From Verrucomicrobiota bacterium (lineage in GTDB: Bacteria; Verrucomicrobiota; Verrucomicrobiia; Opitutales; Seribacteraceae), in the NCBI GenBank assembly GCA_014382645.1, contig JACNJI010000113.1:1-7028 (forward strand): 7,028 nucleotides of DNA, read 5' to 3'. A program made the translations under genes and the position numbers. How positions within the stretch are numbered: the stretch's first letter is position 1; each line of letters begins with the position of its first letter. The notes under the pieces are model-generated. The model was not told where the DNA came from. It did no database searches and saw only the letters and a list, made by a program, of their open reading frames with translations. Positions 1 to 6,450 of this stretch are shown piece after piece.

Positions 1-1888
1 CGCCGCGAGTATCAGGCTCCACCGAGCCAACGTTGTCGGGTGGCGGAGAAGTTGGTGTGCCAAGGATGTTTTCCAACACCCAGACCCCACGCAGGACCGG
101 GGATGTGTAGGTCCCATTGGCGGTGACCTTGAGGATACTCGCCTGCGTTAACAGCCCACCGCGCATGCTGTCTGGCGGCAGCTTTACTCTGCGGAATTTC
201 TGTCCGACTACCCCTTCGATGCCATAGTGACTGGCAAGCCTGCCATTGAGGTAGGTAAAACCAGATTCAATAAAATTCAGCAACGATAGATCCTTGTCGA
301 GGATCTCCTGGAAGAATAATTCCGTTTCGCTGACCATTGAAAGTCGAAGTAACTCGTCAAACTCAGGATACAGATTGGCGTCAGGTTCTGTAAAATTGAT
401 GTGGCGCAAATCCAACCACTGACCCGTGAAATTCTTCGTAAACGCTTTTGCTTTGGGATCGCCTAACATTCGCTCAATCTGAATCTTGATGACGCTGGGG
501 TCTGATAATGCCCCCGTTCCTGCCAGTTTAAGCAGTTCACGATCAGGTGTCGAACTCCACAGAAAGTACGCAAGTCTGGAAGCAAACGCATACGCCCCAA
601 TCTTCTCGCCTCCCGGCTCATCAAGAAACAAGAACTCCGGTGAGCAGAGGATGGCCTTCAGACTCACTCGCAAGGCTTCTTTAAACTGATTTCCCGCAGT
701 AATCGATTCTTGAAAGATCTTCAAGTATGGTGCGACCTCCTCCGAAGTAACCAGTCGACGAAATGCGTCCGGCAGAATTCTGACGATGACCTCCTTAGCC
801 TCTTTGACGGTGGCAGTTTCGGGATCTACATCACCGAAAAGATAGGCGCGACTAGGGGGGGGCCACGCATCGATTGGACCTTCAATGACGATATCACCGA
901 TCTCGATTCCAGGCTCTGGATAGGTGTCGGCATCTTTCCGGGTGTCTTTAGTGTTGTAGCATTTCGGCTGAAAGGTTCCACCATCCTGCACTAACTGATC
1001 AACAAACTCGATGGTCGTCCACTTGTCGGGTGGCACATCGTAGTATCCTACCAGGTGCCGCTCTCGCCGATTTACGATTGTATCACCAGCGTAGATGCGC
1101 AACGTGACCGGTTTGTCACTTTGGACAGCCCTGACACGCATGGTTCCTCGGTAGGTCCCTGCAGGCGCCTGCAAGCGGGCAAAATTCACCAGATTAGTCG
1201 GACAGTACCCCGATTGAAAAATCACCAACCCGTCATCGGTTACCCGGAACATCTTGCCAAACTGGCCGTCGGTCGGTCTGCCTTTCCAATCCACTTGCTT
1301 GAGTAGATTCGTTTCGTGGCGGATGAATTTGGGTTTGGTAGGTTCGCCAAATACGGCGTCCAATACAGAGTCTGCCGCATCAAGATATGCCTGCATGGCC
1401 TCTGCGGAAACCGCTAGCCCTTCACCGACAGTGTCAAATCCATCTGTGGATGTATCCTCAGGTAGTCCAGTTATCTGAACATCGGTCTGAAACAAATCAC
1501 GCACCGTGTTCTCATATTCCCGCCTGTTGAGACGGCGTAAAACCACTCCTGCCCGTTGGTTCTCTGCATCGCAGATGGATTCAGCCAGCAGGCGCTGAAT
1601 TTTCTGAGAACTGGTCGCATCCGGTCGGGGTTTCTTTGCAGGCGGCATCTCACCCGAGGCGATACGGTCATGAACGAGAATCCAGCGCCGAGTATTTTCT
1701 TCATCACTCAAATCGAAATCGAGTTCGTAAAGGTCTATCCCCCCGTCGGCATCAGGGCCGTCATGGCAATCCGAACAGTGCTTCTTCACAAACTTTTCAA
1801 TTTGGTTCGGCAATGGAGTCTGCGCCTGCACAGTCGAGGGCATCCACATACCCAGAACGATTGCGATTGCCGCGTTACAATAGACCAT
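1..1888 (-). CDS. DUF1592-family planctomycete-type cytochrome c protein, C-terminus beyond left edge
   Basis: The frame is open from ATG at 1888 to the window edge (629 codons, no stop), so the 3' end is missing. Residues 1-22 look like a Sec signal peptide ending VQA|Q, although its N-terminus lacks the usual basic residues. CSDCH at 38-42 is a CxxCH heme site (PSCyt1-type domain), followed by a GEMPP motif. The DUF1587 signature RRLNRREYENTVRDL starts near 118. A beta-rich insert (about 190-330, with TYRGTMRVRA and VTLRIYAG) resembles the carbohydrate-binding-like module often inserted here, and ends at the WPPPS motif. DUF1595 (about 358-420, AFRRLVT), DUF1592 (about 430-560, SRLAYFLWSSTPD) and the start of DUF1588 (RGGLLTQASIL, RGVWVLENILGT) follow. 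The second CxxCH and DUF1585 expected from the family should lie left of position 1. It is probably periplasmic; the biochemical role is unknown. It is a paralogue of the plus-strand gene at 3894. No clear Shine-Dalgarno precedes the ATG. Upstream GTG codons at 1915 and 1918 are in frame but less convincing. Family is certain; function is not. Confidence 0.93.
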   Translation of the reverse strand, partial: MVYCNAAIAIVLGMWMPSTVQAQTPLPNQIEKFVKKHCSDCHDGPDADGGIDLYELDFDLSDEENTRRWILVHDRIASGEMPPAKKPRPDATSSQKIQRLLAESICDAENQRAGVVLRRLNRREYENTVRDLFQTDVQITGLPEDTSTDGFDTVGEGLAVSAEAMQAYLDAADSVLDAVFGEPTKPKFIRHETNLLKQVDWKGRPTDGQFGKMFRVTDDGLVIFQSGYCPTNLVNFARLQAPAGTYRGTMRVRAVQSDKPVTLRIYAGDTIVNRRERHLVGYYDVPPDKWTTIEFVDQLVQDGGTFQPKCYNTKDTRKDADTYPEPGIEIGDIVIEGPIDAWPPPSRAYLFGDVDPETATVKEAKEVIVRILPDAFRRLVTSEEVAPYLKIFQESITAGNQFKEALRVSLKAILCSPEFLFLDEPGGEKIGAYAFASRLAYFLWSSTPDRELLKLAGTGALSDPSVIKIQIERMLGDPKAKAFTKNFTGQWLDLRHINFTEPDANLYPEFDELLRLSMVSETELFFQEILDKDLSLLNFIESGFTYLNGRLASHYGIEGVVGQKFRRVKLPPDSMRGGLLTQASILKVTANGTYTSPVLRGVWVLENILGTPTSPPPDNVGSVEPDTRG

Positions 1889-2126
1889 GAGTGATTCTTG
1901 ACTGGTTCCACACACCACGTCAATGCCTCTAGAATGAGGTCCTACCCGGATTTCAGGGGATTCGTAGGCTAGGATCGCATCCGCGGGGATCGCGACCCTT
2001 TAATAGGGTATGGAACAGCCATGGGACGTCTCTGATGTGAAGCTGGATGTGTCGGCGGCGGGGAGGGGGAGGTGTTTCTCGAGCAAGACGCCGGCCGCGC
2101 GTGGTGCGGCAAATCGATGCGCCGTG
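1889..2126. other. Divergent intergenic region without a supported gene
   Basis: This stretch lies upstream of the minus-strand cytochrome gene and before the relic at 2127. It contains a direct repeat GGATCGC (1972-1978 and 1987-1993), a CCGCGG palindrome (1981-1986) and the palindrome at 1995-2009. An open frame starting at ATG 2010 crosses its right part, but its translation looks random until the short RREF segment that belongs to the relic. A TTGACG at 1923-1918 on the minus strand has no convincing -10 partner. I could not identify a promoter with confidence. Confidence 0.5.
1995..2009. promoter_or_regulatory. Imperfect palindrome ACCCTTTAATAGGGT, possible operator
   Basis: Five-base arms ACCCT and AGGGT flank a TTAAT centre. 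The same arms recur at 2501-2512 as a perfect palindrome. The site lies about 107 bp upstream of the minus-strand start codon at 1888 and about 490 bp from the other copy. A dimeric regulator site is one reading; an end of a decayed insertion is another. No known regulator motif is recognised. Confidence 0.3.
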
Positions 2127-2377
2127 GGTCTATCCCGGCGGGAGTTTTACTCAGGCTACTTGATTTCCTCAAGGGCCTCGACAACTTCGGCGAAGCATGG
2201 AGCATTGCGTCCGTGTATCTCCAGCGTTACTTGGAAGCGGCTCAGTTGGTGTTCGACAACTCGATCGCCTTGTTTGAAAAGCCCGGGCATTACATCGTGT
2301 TCGTCAGTCGAACGAATGAAAAAGGCCATACGACAACTGTGCGGCTATACGCGAGGATTGTATGGAAGCTCGTATGA
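2127..2377 (+). pseudogene. Decayed fragment of a DUF1592-family gene (DUF1587 plus start of beta insert)
   Basis: One frame (2156-2377) reads LLDFLKGLDNFGEA, then VYLQRYLEAAQLVFDNSIA. This matches the end of a DUF1587 domain, where family members have a pattern like GFDNxGEALSxSPxxLxxYLEAA. The minus-strand gene here has the equivalent FDTVGEGLAVS and AYLDAADSVLD. Just upstream, at 2136-2147, a different frame reads RREF, the expected RREY of the DUF1587 signature, so a frameshift lies near 2150. Further on, KPGHYIVFVSRTNEKG and TTVRLYAR fit the strand motif of the beta insert (compare VTLRIYAG), but the linker is too short, which suggests an internal deletion. The CxxCH domain and everything from DUF1595 onward are absent. 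The frame stops at 2375-2377. The piece is most likely the remnant of a former plus-strand paralogue. A small novel protein of 101 residues starting at 2072 is the alternative and seems less likely. Confidence 0.6.
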
Positions 2378-2457
2378 ATCTGAAATCAACATCGCTGCTC
2401 GCCATGGTGAAGTGATTGTTAAGACGCCTTGTGTGGATTAAATGTACATGACGCAAA

Positions 2458-2475
2458 AACGCGTTAAAAAAACGC
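2458..2475. repeat. A-rich inverted repeat with repeated ACGC units
   Basis: AACGCGTT (2458-2465) is a perfect palindrome, and GCGTT (2461-2465) also pairs with AACGC (2471-2475) across an A5 loop. ACGC occurs three times (2451, 2459, 2472), separated by A-runs. The element lies about 60 bp upstream of the sulfatase start, in the most AT-rich part of the region. It could be part of the sulfatase promoter or a protein-binding site. It lacks a GC-rich stem followed by T-residues, so it is not a good terminator. Confidence 0.3.
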
Positions 2476-2500
2476 ATTAGCGAGGCAGTAAGTGGTCGTA

Positions 2501-2512
2501 ACCCTTAAGGGT
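2501..2512. promoter_or_regulatory. Perfect 12-bp palindrome ACCCTTAAGGGT overlapping a possible ribosome binding site
   Basis: The sequence equals its own reverse complement over 12 bases. Its right half contains AAGGG (2507-2511), which sits 8 nt before an in-frame TTG at 2520 and 20 nt before ATG 2532. It may therefore be an operator for the sulfatase gene, a ribosome binding site supporting the TTG start, or both. The arms match the palindrome at 1995-2009. Confidence 0.35.
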
Positions 2513-2531
2513 CCGTCTATTGTATTACGTA

Positions 2532-3821
2532 ATGAAGATTCACTGCATGAAGGTTCGACTTAGGTTTATTTCCGGTTTCTTCCTTTTCAATTTGATGTGG
2601 TGGCAGGGGCTCATGGCGGCCGATGCCGTCACGCCATCGCGTCCCAACGTCGTGCTGATCATCAGCGACGATCACGCCTGGACCGATTACAGCTTTGCAG
2701 GGCACCCCCACGCCAAAACCCCCAATATCGACCGGCTCGCCGCCGAAGGGCTGACCTATTCGCGCGGTTACGTCACCACCGCGATCTGCAGTCCATCGCT
2801 GGCGACGATGCTCACCGGGTTGCACCCACATCAGCACGGTATCACCGGCAACGATCCAGTCCGTGGGCAGCCGCGTACGTCCTGGCTCGACCCGTTTTTC
2901 AAAAAGCCGCTACTGCCCAAACTGCTCGCCGACGCAGGGTATCTGACCTTGCACACGGGGAAATTTTGGATGGGCGAGCCGGCCCGCGTTGGATTTACCG
3001 ACGACATGGGCTCTACCGGGCGACATGGCGGAAAGGCCCTTTCCATCGGCCGCAAATCGATGGAGCCGATCTACGACTTCATCGACAAGACCAAAGAACA
3101 GAAGAAACCGTTCTTCGTTTGGTACGCCCCGTTCCTGCCGCACACGCCCCACAATCCACCGGCGAGGCTGCTGGACAAGTATGCAGGAGTTAAGAGCGCC
3201 AAGTATCTCGCGATGATCGAGTGGCTCGACGAGTCCTGCGGCGAGCTGATGGGGCAGCTGGAGGAAAAGGGCGTCGCCGACAACACGCTGGTGATCTACC
3301 TGGCCGACAACGGCTGGAACCAATACGGCAAGGCGCATCCGTACGAAAACGGTGTGCGCACCCCGGTCATCGCCCATTGGCCCGGCAAGATCCGACCGCG
3401 CAACGACGAGCGCCGTCTCGTCACGAATCTCGATGTGGTGCCGACGATTCTCACCGCTTGCGGCGTCACGCCCCCGCCGTCATTGCCCGGCATCGACTTG
3501 CTCGACGACAAGGCGGTGACGGATCGCGATACGCTGTTCTTGTCGAACTTCGCCCACGACATGGTGTCGGCGACGGAACCGGAAAAGAGCCTCTGGACGC
3601 GTTCCTGCGTTCATGGCAAGTGGAAGCTGATCACCTGGATTGAAAACCCGCCCAAAGTGCGTCCCTATGGCGGAGGTCATCGCCACAAGAATCCCGGCGC
3701 GGATTTGGAACTATTCGACCTCCTCGCCGACCCGCATGAAACGAAGAACCTGGCGAAACAGCACCCCGAAGTGGTCAAAGATCTGCTCGCGCGGATTGAC
3801 GAATGGTGGAAGGTGGACTGA
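2532..3821 (+). CDS. Exported sulfatase-family protein with non-canonical active site
   Basis: A 429-residue alkaline-phosphatase-superfamily (sulfatase, PF00884) protein, probably exported and predicted to cleave sulfate esters. The N-terminus is a Sec signal (MKVRLR, then a hydrophobic run, cleavage near LMA|AD). Metal ligands are visible: D46-D47 (ISDDH) and D259-N260 (ADNG). Other conserved positions are K144, H204 (PHTP) and K267, with ENGVRTPVI following. The formylglycine position is C86 in CSPSLATMLTG, but the arginine of the CxPxR signature is leucine (L90). The usual GKWHLG is GKFWMG, so the active-site histidine is W146. The C-terminus ends with the typical ELFDLLADPHETKNLA. The rest of the fold is intact, so this is a divergent subfamily rather than a broken gene. 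Starts possible are TTG 2520 (AAGGG 8 nt upstream), ATG 2532 and ATG 2547; ATG 2532 is chosen as first ATG. GC content is clearly higher than in flanking genes. The cytochrome gene follows 72 bp downstream. Substrate unknown. Confidence 0.93.
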   Translation: MKIHCMKVRLRFISGFFLFNLMWWQGLMAADAVTPSRPNVVLIISDDHAWTDYSFAGHPHAKTPNIDRLAAEGLTYSRGYVTTAICSPSLATMLTGLHPHQHGITGNDPVRGQPRTSWLDPFFKKPLLPKLLADAGYLTLHTGKFWMGEPARVGFTDDMGSTGRHGGKALSIGRKSMEPIYDFIDKTKEQKKPFFVWYAPFLPHTPHNPPARLLDKYAGVKSAKYLAMIEWLDESCGELMGQLEEKGVADNTLVIYLADNGWNQYGKAHPYENGVRTPVIAHWPGKIRPRNDERRLVTNLDVVPTILTACGVTPPPSLPGIDLLDDKAVTDRDTLFLSNFAHDMVSATEPEKSLWTRSCVHGKWKLITWIENPPKVRPYGGGHRHKNPGADLELFDLLADPHETKNLAKQHPEVVKDLLARIDEWWKVD

Positions 3822-3825
3822 GATC

Positions 3826-3842
3826 ATCCCGTGATCCGGGAT
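3826..3842 (+). other. Short intergenic hairpin after the sulfatase gene
   Basis: ATCCCG and CGGGAT form a perfect 6-bp stem around the loop TGATC, starting 4 bases after the sulfatase stop codon. No T-run follows, so it is not a standard intrinsic terminator. It could attenuate, protect the mRNA 3' end, or set different expression for sulfatase and cytochrome within one transcript. Confidence 0.35.
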
Positions 3843-3893
3843 TGCTGAAGTGATACTCGACACGAAACCACAACGTCACAAAGAGATTTAGTT

Positions 3894-6443
3894 ATGCGAC
3901 ACAAACAATCCATATTCACGCTGGCGGCATTGATGTGCACCGTCTTGTGCGCCGGCGCGGCAGAGACCTTGATCAAGGATGACCCTTCCTTCAAAAAGGA
4001 CGTCGTTCCTTTTTTCGAGGAGTATTGCATCAGGTGTCATGGCCCTGAAAAAAGCAAGGGCAAGATCTCGCTGCACACACTCGACGGAGATTTGTCGTCG
4101 GGACGCGAGCCGGAGCGTTGGGAGGACGTACTCGAAATGCTCGAAAGTGGTGAAATGCCGCCCGAAGACGAAGCTCAACCGAATCAGACCGAACGCATGG
4201 CAATCGCCGACTGGATTAATCGCGGACTGCGTGATTACGTAAAAAAGGCCAGCAAGGCCGCAGTCGCCACGACGACCCGCCGGCTGACGAACTTCGAGTA
4301 TCAAAATACGATGCGAGACTTGTTGGGTTTTGAGCTCGAGCTGACCAAGGACCTGCCGGTCGATCCGGACAAACCGTATCATTTCAACAATACCGCGAAA
4401 ATGATGATGATCGGACCGGATCAGCTCGTTCGCTACAAGGAAGTTGCGCGCAAGGCAATGGGGAGCGCGATCGTCGACCCGGGAAAGCCGGAAATTCACC
4501 GGGTCAGCTCGAAGTGGGAACATGGGAAACCCGGCAAAGGGGGGTTGTCTCAAGCTGAGATAGGCGTCTACCAGGGACCCGGGGTCGGAAGAAAAACGAT
4601 CGGAGTGAAAAGCTGGCCCAAGACCGGAGAGTTCAGGATTCGTATCAAGGCATCGGGGAATTTCCCCCGGGGATTCGAGGAAGTCGCCCTAAGGTTGGTG
4701 ATGGGGACCGATCTCCGCCATGATTCGGGATCGGGAGTCTATCATGAAGTGGGAATCGTTCATCTAACGAACTCTCCCGATCAACCTGAGGAGTTTGAAT
4801 TTCGGGGGCGCATTGAAAACATCCCGGTTCAGCCGGCCAGGGCGACCAGAAACAAAATCATTCCACCCAGCATAACCATCACCGCTCAGAATGTTTTCGA
4901 CAACGGGGAACTGAACGATCACCGCAAGAGCGGGTTTGACGCATCCTGGAGCGCACGGGCCCCCCGCGTGGTCCTTGAGTCGCTCGATTTCGAGGCCCCC
5001 GTGGTCGAGGTCTGGCCTCCTGAACACCATACCCGCATCCTTTTTGAATCGCCTTTGCGCAATGAAAAGCCCGAGAAGTATGCTCGCGAGGTCATCAAGC
5101 GCTTCATGACGCGGGCGTTCCGACGTCCGGTTACCAAGGGCGAAGTTGATCACCATCACCGTATCTATAAGATCTACGATGCGGAGTTCGACACCCTTGA
5201 AGAGGCGATGCGCGAGACCCTTGCGATGGTCCTGATATCGCCGCAGTTTCTTTATCATGCGGTGATTGATGACGTCGCAACCTCGAAGCAATATGAACTT
5301 GCCTCGCGTCTATCCTATTTTCTCTGGGGAAGCATGCCGGATCAGGAGCTGTTTGATCTCGCTGCCTCAGGAAAGCTCAAAGACCGTGCAGTCATTGAGG
5401 CTCAGACGCGCCGGCTTTTGGCCGACAAGCGGGCCTTGGATTTTGTCGGAAACTTCACCACCCAGTGGCTGAGCATCGCCAAGATGAAAACGGTGAACGT
5501 CAATCGTGATCTTTTTCCGCGGTTTCTCTACACCGTGCACGTCGGTGAGAGGCGCGGACAGGAACAGTTGTTCCGTCCGACCATTCGCGACCATATGCTT
5601 GAGGAGACGGTGGGCTTCGTTGGCGAACTGATCCGTAAAAACGTGAGTATCATGAATGTCGTCGATTCAGATTTTGCTTACCTCAACGAACCGCTCGCAG
5701 TCCATTATGGGGTCGAAGGCGTTCGCGGATTGAAGCTTCGTGCCGTCCCGATCAAACCAGAACATCGTCTTGGAGGACTTCTGACGCAGGGGTCCGTGCT
5801 GGTAGGGAATTCCACGGGTTCGGCTCCACATCCGATTTATCGCGCGGTCTGGTTGCGTGAGGCGATTCTGGGCGACGAGGTCAAGCCACCACCGGCCGAA
5901 GTCCCGGCCTTATCCGATTCCACCGGAGATTCCGCCGATGAAGCGGTCTCGATCAAGAACCTTCTGGCACTCCATCGAAACAAGGAGAGTTGTCGTGATT
6001 GCCACGTCCGTCTCGACCCATGGGGGATATCGTTCGAGCGTTACAGCGCGATTGGTCAATACCAACCCTTGATTCCCAAAGACAAGGTGCGGGTGGGTGG
6101 TTTCAACCACAAGCAAGACCAGAACTTTGCCGGCTATCAGTCCTACCTGAAGTCGATTTATACCGAGAAAGTGGACGCCTCCTCGCGGGTGCCTCACGGA
6201 CCTGCCGTGGACGGCATGCAGAAGCTCAAGAAGTATTTGCTCAAGGACCGAAAGGATGAAATCGTCGAAAACGTCATACGCAGACTGATGACGTACGGAA
6301 TCGGCAGGGAGCTAACCTATCGCGACCGGTTTGAGGTTAAGAAATTGCTCGAGCAAGCGGAGCAAGAAGGATACAAGTTTCAAGAGGTGATCGTATCCAT
6401 TTGCCTGAGCCCCGTGTTCAAGGAAACTGCAATCAACGAATAA
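3894..6443 (+). CDS. DUF1592-family planctomycete-type cytochrome c protein (complete)
   Basis: A complete 849-residue protein. Residues 1-23 are a Sec signal peptide (MRHKQ, hydrophobic core, CAGAA). The PSCyt1-like domain carries CIRCH at 45-49 and the SGEMPP motif at 85-90. DUF1587 begins at RRLTNFEYQNTMRDLLG (129-145). A long beta-rich insert (about 235-375) may be a carbohydrate-binding-like module, closing at VWPPEHH. DUF1595 (about 396-455, AFRRPVT), DUF1592 (about 463-592, SRLSYFLWGSMPD), DUF1588 (about 635-735, with CRDCHVRLDPWG; CxxCH at 700-704) and DUF1585 (about 770-845) follow. The two CxxCH sites predict two covalent c-type hemes and an extracytoplasmic location. The enzymatic role, if any, is unknown. 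A weak GAG Shine-Dalgarno lies about 8 nt upstream of the ATG. The gene sits between the sulfatase (72 bp before) and the DUF1552 gene (7 bp after), which argues for an operon. Compared with the minus-strand paralogue, the DUF1587 end is divergent (HFNNTAKMMMIGPDQ in place of GFDxxGExLxxS). Confidence 0.95.
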   Translation: MRHKQSIFTLAALMCTVLCAGAAETLIKDDPSFKKDVVPFFEEYCIRCHGPEKSKGKISLHTLDGDLSSGREPERWEDVLEMLESGEMPPEDEAQPNQTERMAIADWINRGLRDYVKKASKAAVATTTRRLTNFEYQNTMRDLLGFELELTKDLPVDPDKPYHFNNTAKMMMIGPDQLVRYKEVARKAMGSAIVDPGKPEIHRVSSKWEHGKPGKGGLSQAEIGVYQGPGVGRKTIGVKSWPKTGEFRIRIKASGNFPRGFEEVALRLVMGTDLRHDSGSGVYHEVGIVHLTNSPDQPEEFEFRGRIENIPVQPARATRNKIIPPSITITAQNVFDNGELNDHRKSGFDASWSARAPRVVLESLDFEAPVVEVWPPEHHTRILFESPLRNEKPEKYAREVIKRFMTRAFRRPVTKGEVDHHHRIYKIYDAEFDTLEEAMRETLAMVLISPQFLYHAVIDDVATSKQYELASRLSYFLWGSMPDQELFDLAASGKLKDRAVIEAQTRRLLADKRALDFVGNFTTQWLSIAKMKTVNVNRDLFPRFLYTVHVGERRGQEQLFRPTIRDHMLEETVGFVGELIRKNVSIMNVVDSDFAYLNEPLAVHYGVEGVRGLKLRAVPIKPEHRLGGLLTQGSVLVGNSTGSAPHPIYRAVWLREAILGDEVKPPPAEVPALSDSTGDSADEAVSIKNLLALHRNKESCRDCHVRLDPWGISFERYSAIGQYQPLIPKDKVRVGGFNHKQDQNFAGYQSYLKSIYTEKVDASSRVPHGPAVDGMQKLKKYLLKDRKDEIVENVIRRLMTYGIGRELTYRDRFEVKKLLEQAEQEGYKFQEVIVSICLSPVFKETAINE

Positions 6444-6450
6444 CAATCCC

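Noticed and set aside
1471..1707. Minus-strand frame of 78 codons and plus-strand frames at 1556-1894
   Set aside because: These are shadows of the minus-strand cytochrome gene, which is continuous in its own frame through this segment.
1733..1762. Suspected premature stop after the first CxxCH in the minus-strand gene
   Set aside because: It arose from miscounting the C6 run at 1739-1744. With six bases the frame continues as GGIDLYELDFD with no stop.
2374..2415. Mini frame MNLKSTSLLAMVK starting at an ATGA overlap with the relic's stop
   Set aside because: It looks like the beginning of a signal peptide after a GGAAG, but it ends after 13 codons and has no continuation. Too short to support.
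2010..2441. Open frame of 143 codons on the plus strand
   Set aside because: The translation is rich in Ser, Arg and Cys with no domain-like pattern. The recognisable DUF1587 similarity is in another frame over most of its length; only the short RREF piece is in this frame.
2417..2445. Possible -35/-10 pair TTGTTA and TAAATG before the sulfatase
   Set aside because: Spacing is 17, but the matches to consensus are poor, and planctomycete promoters often do not follow that consensus.
2910..3377. Minus-strand open frame of 155 codons
   Set aside because: Antisense shadow of the GC-rich sulfatase gene.
3888..4553. Minus-strand open frame of 221 codons
   Set aside because: It lies antisense within the cytochrome gene, whose own frame has clear domain motifs. 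Its product has no recognisable motif.
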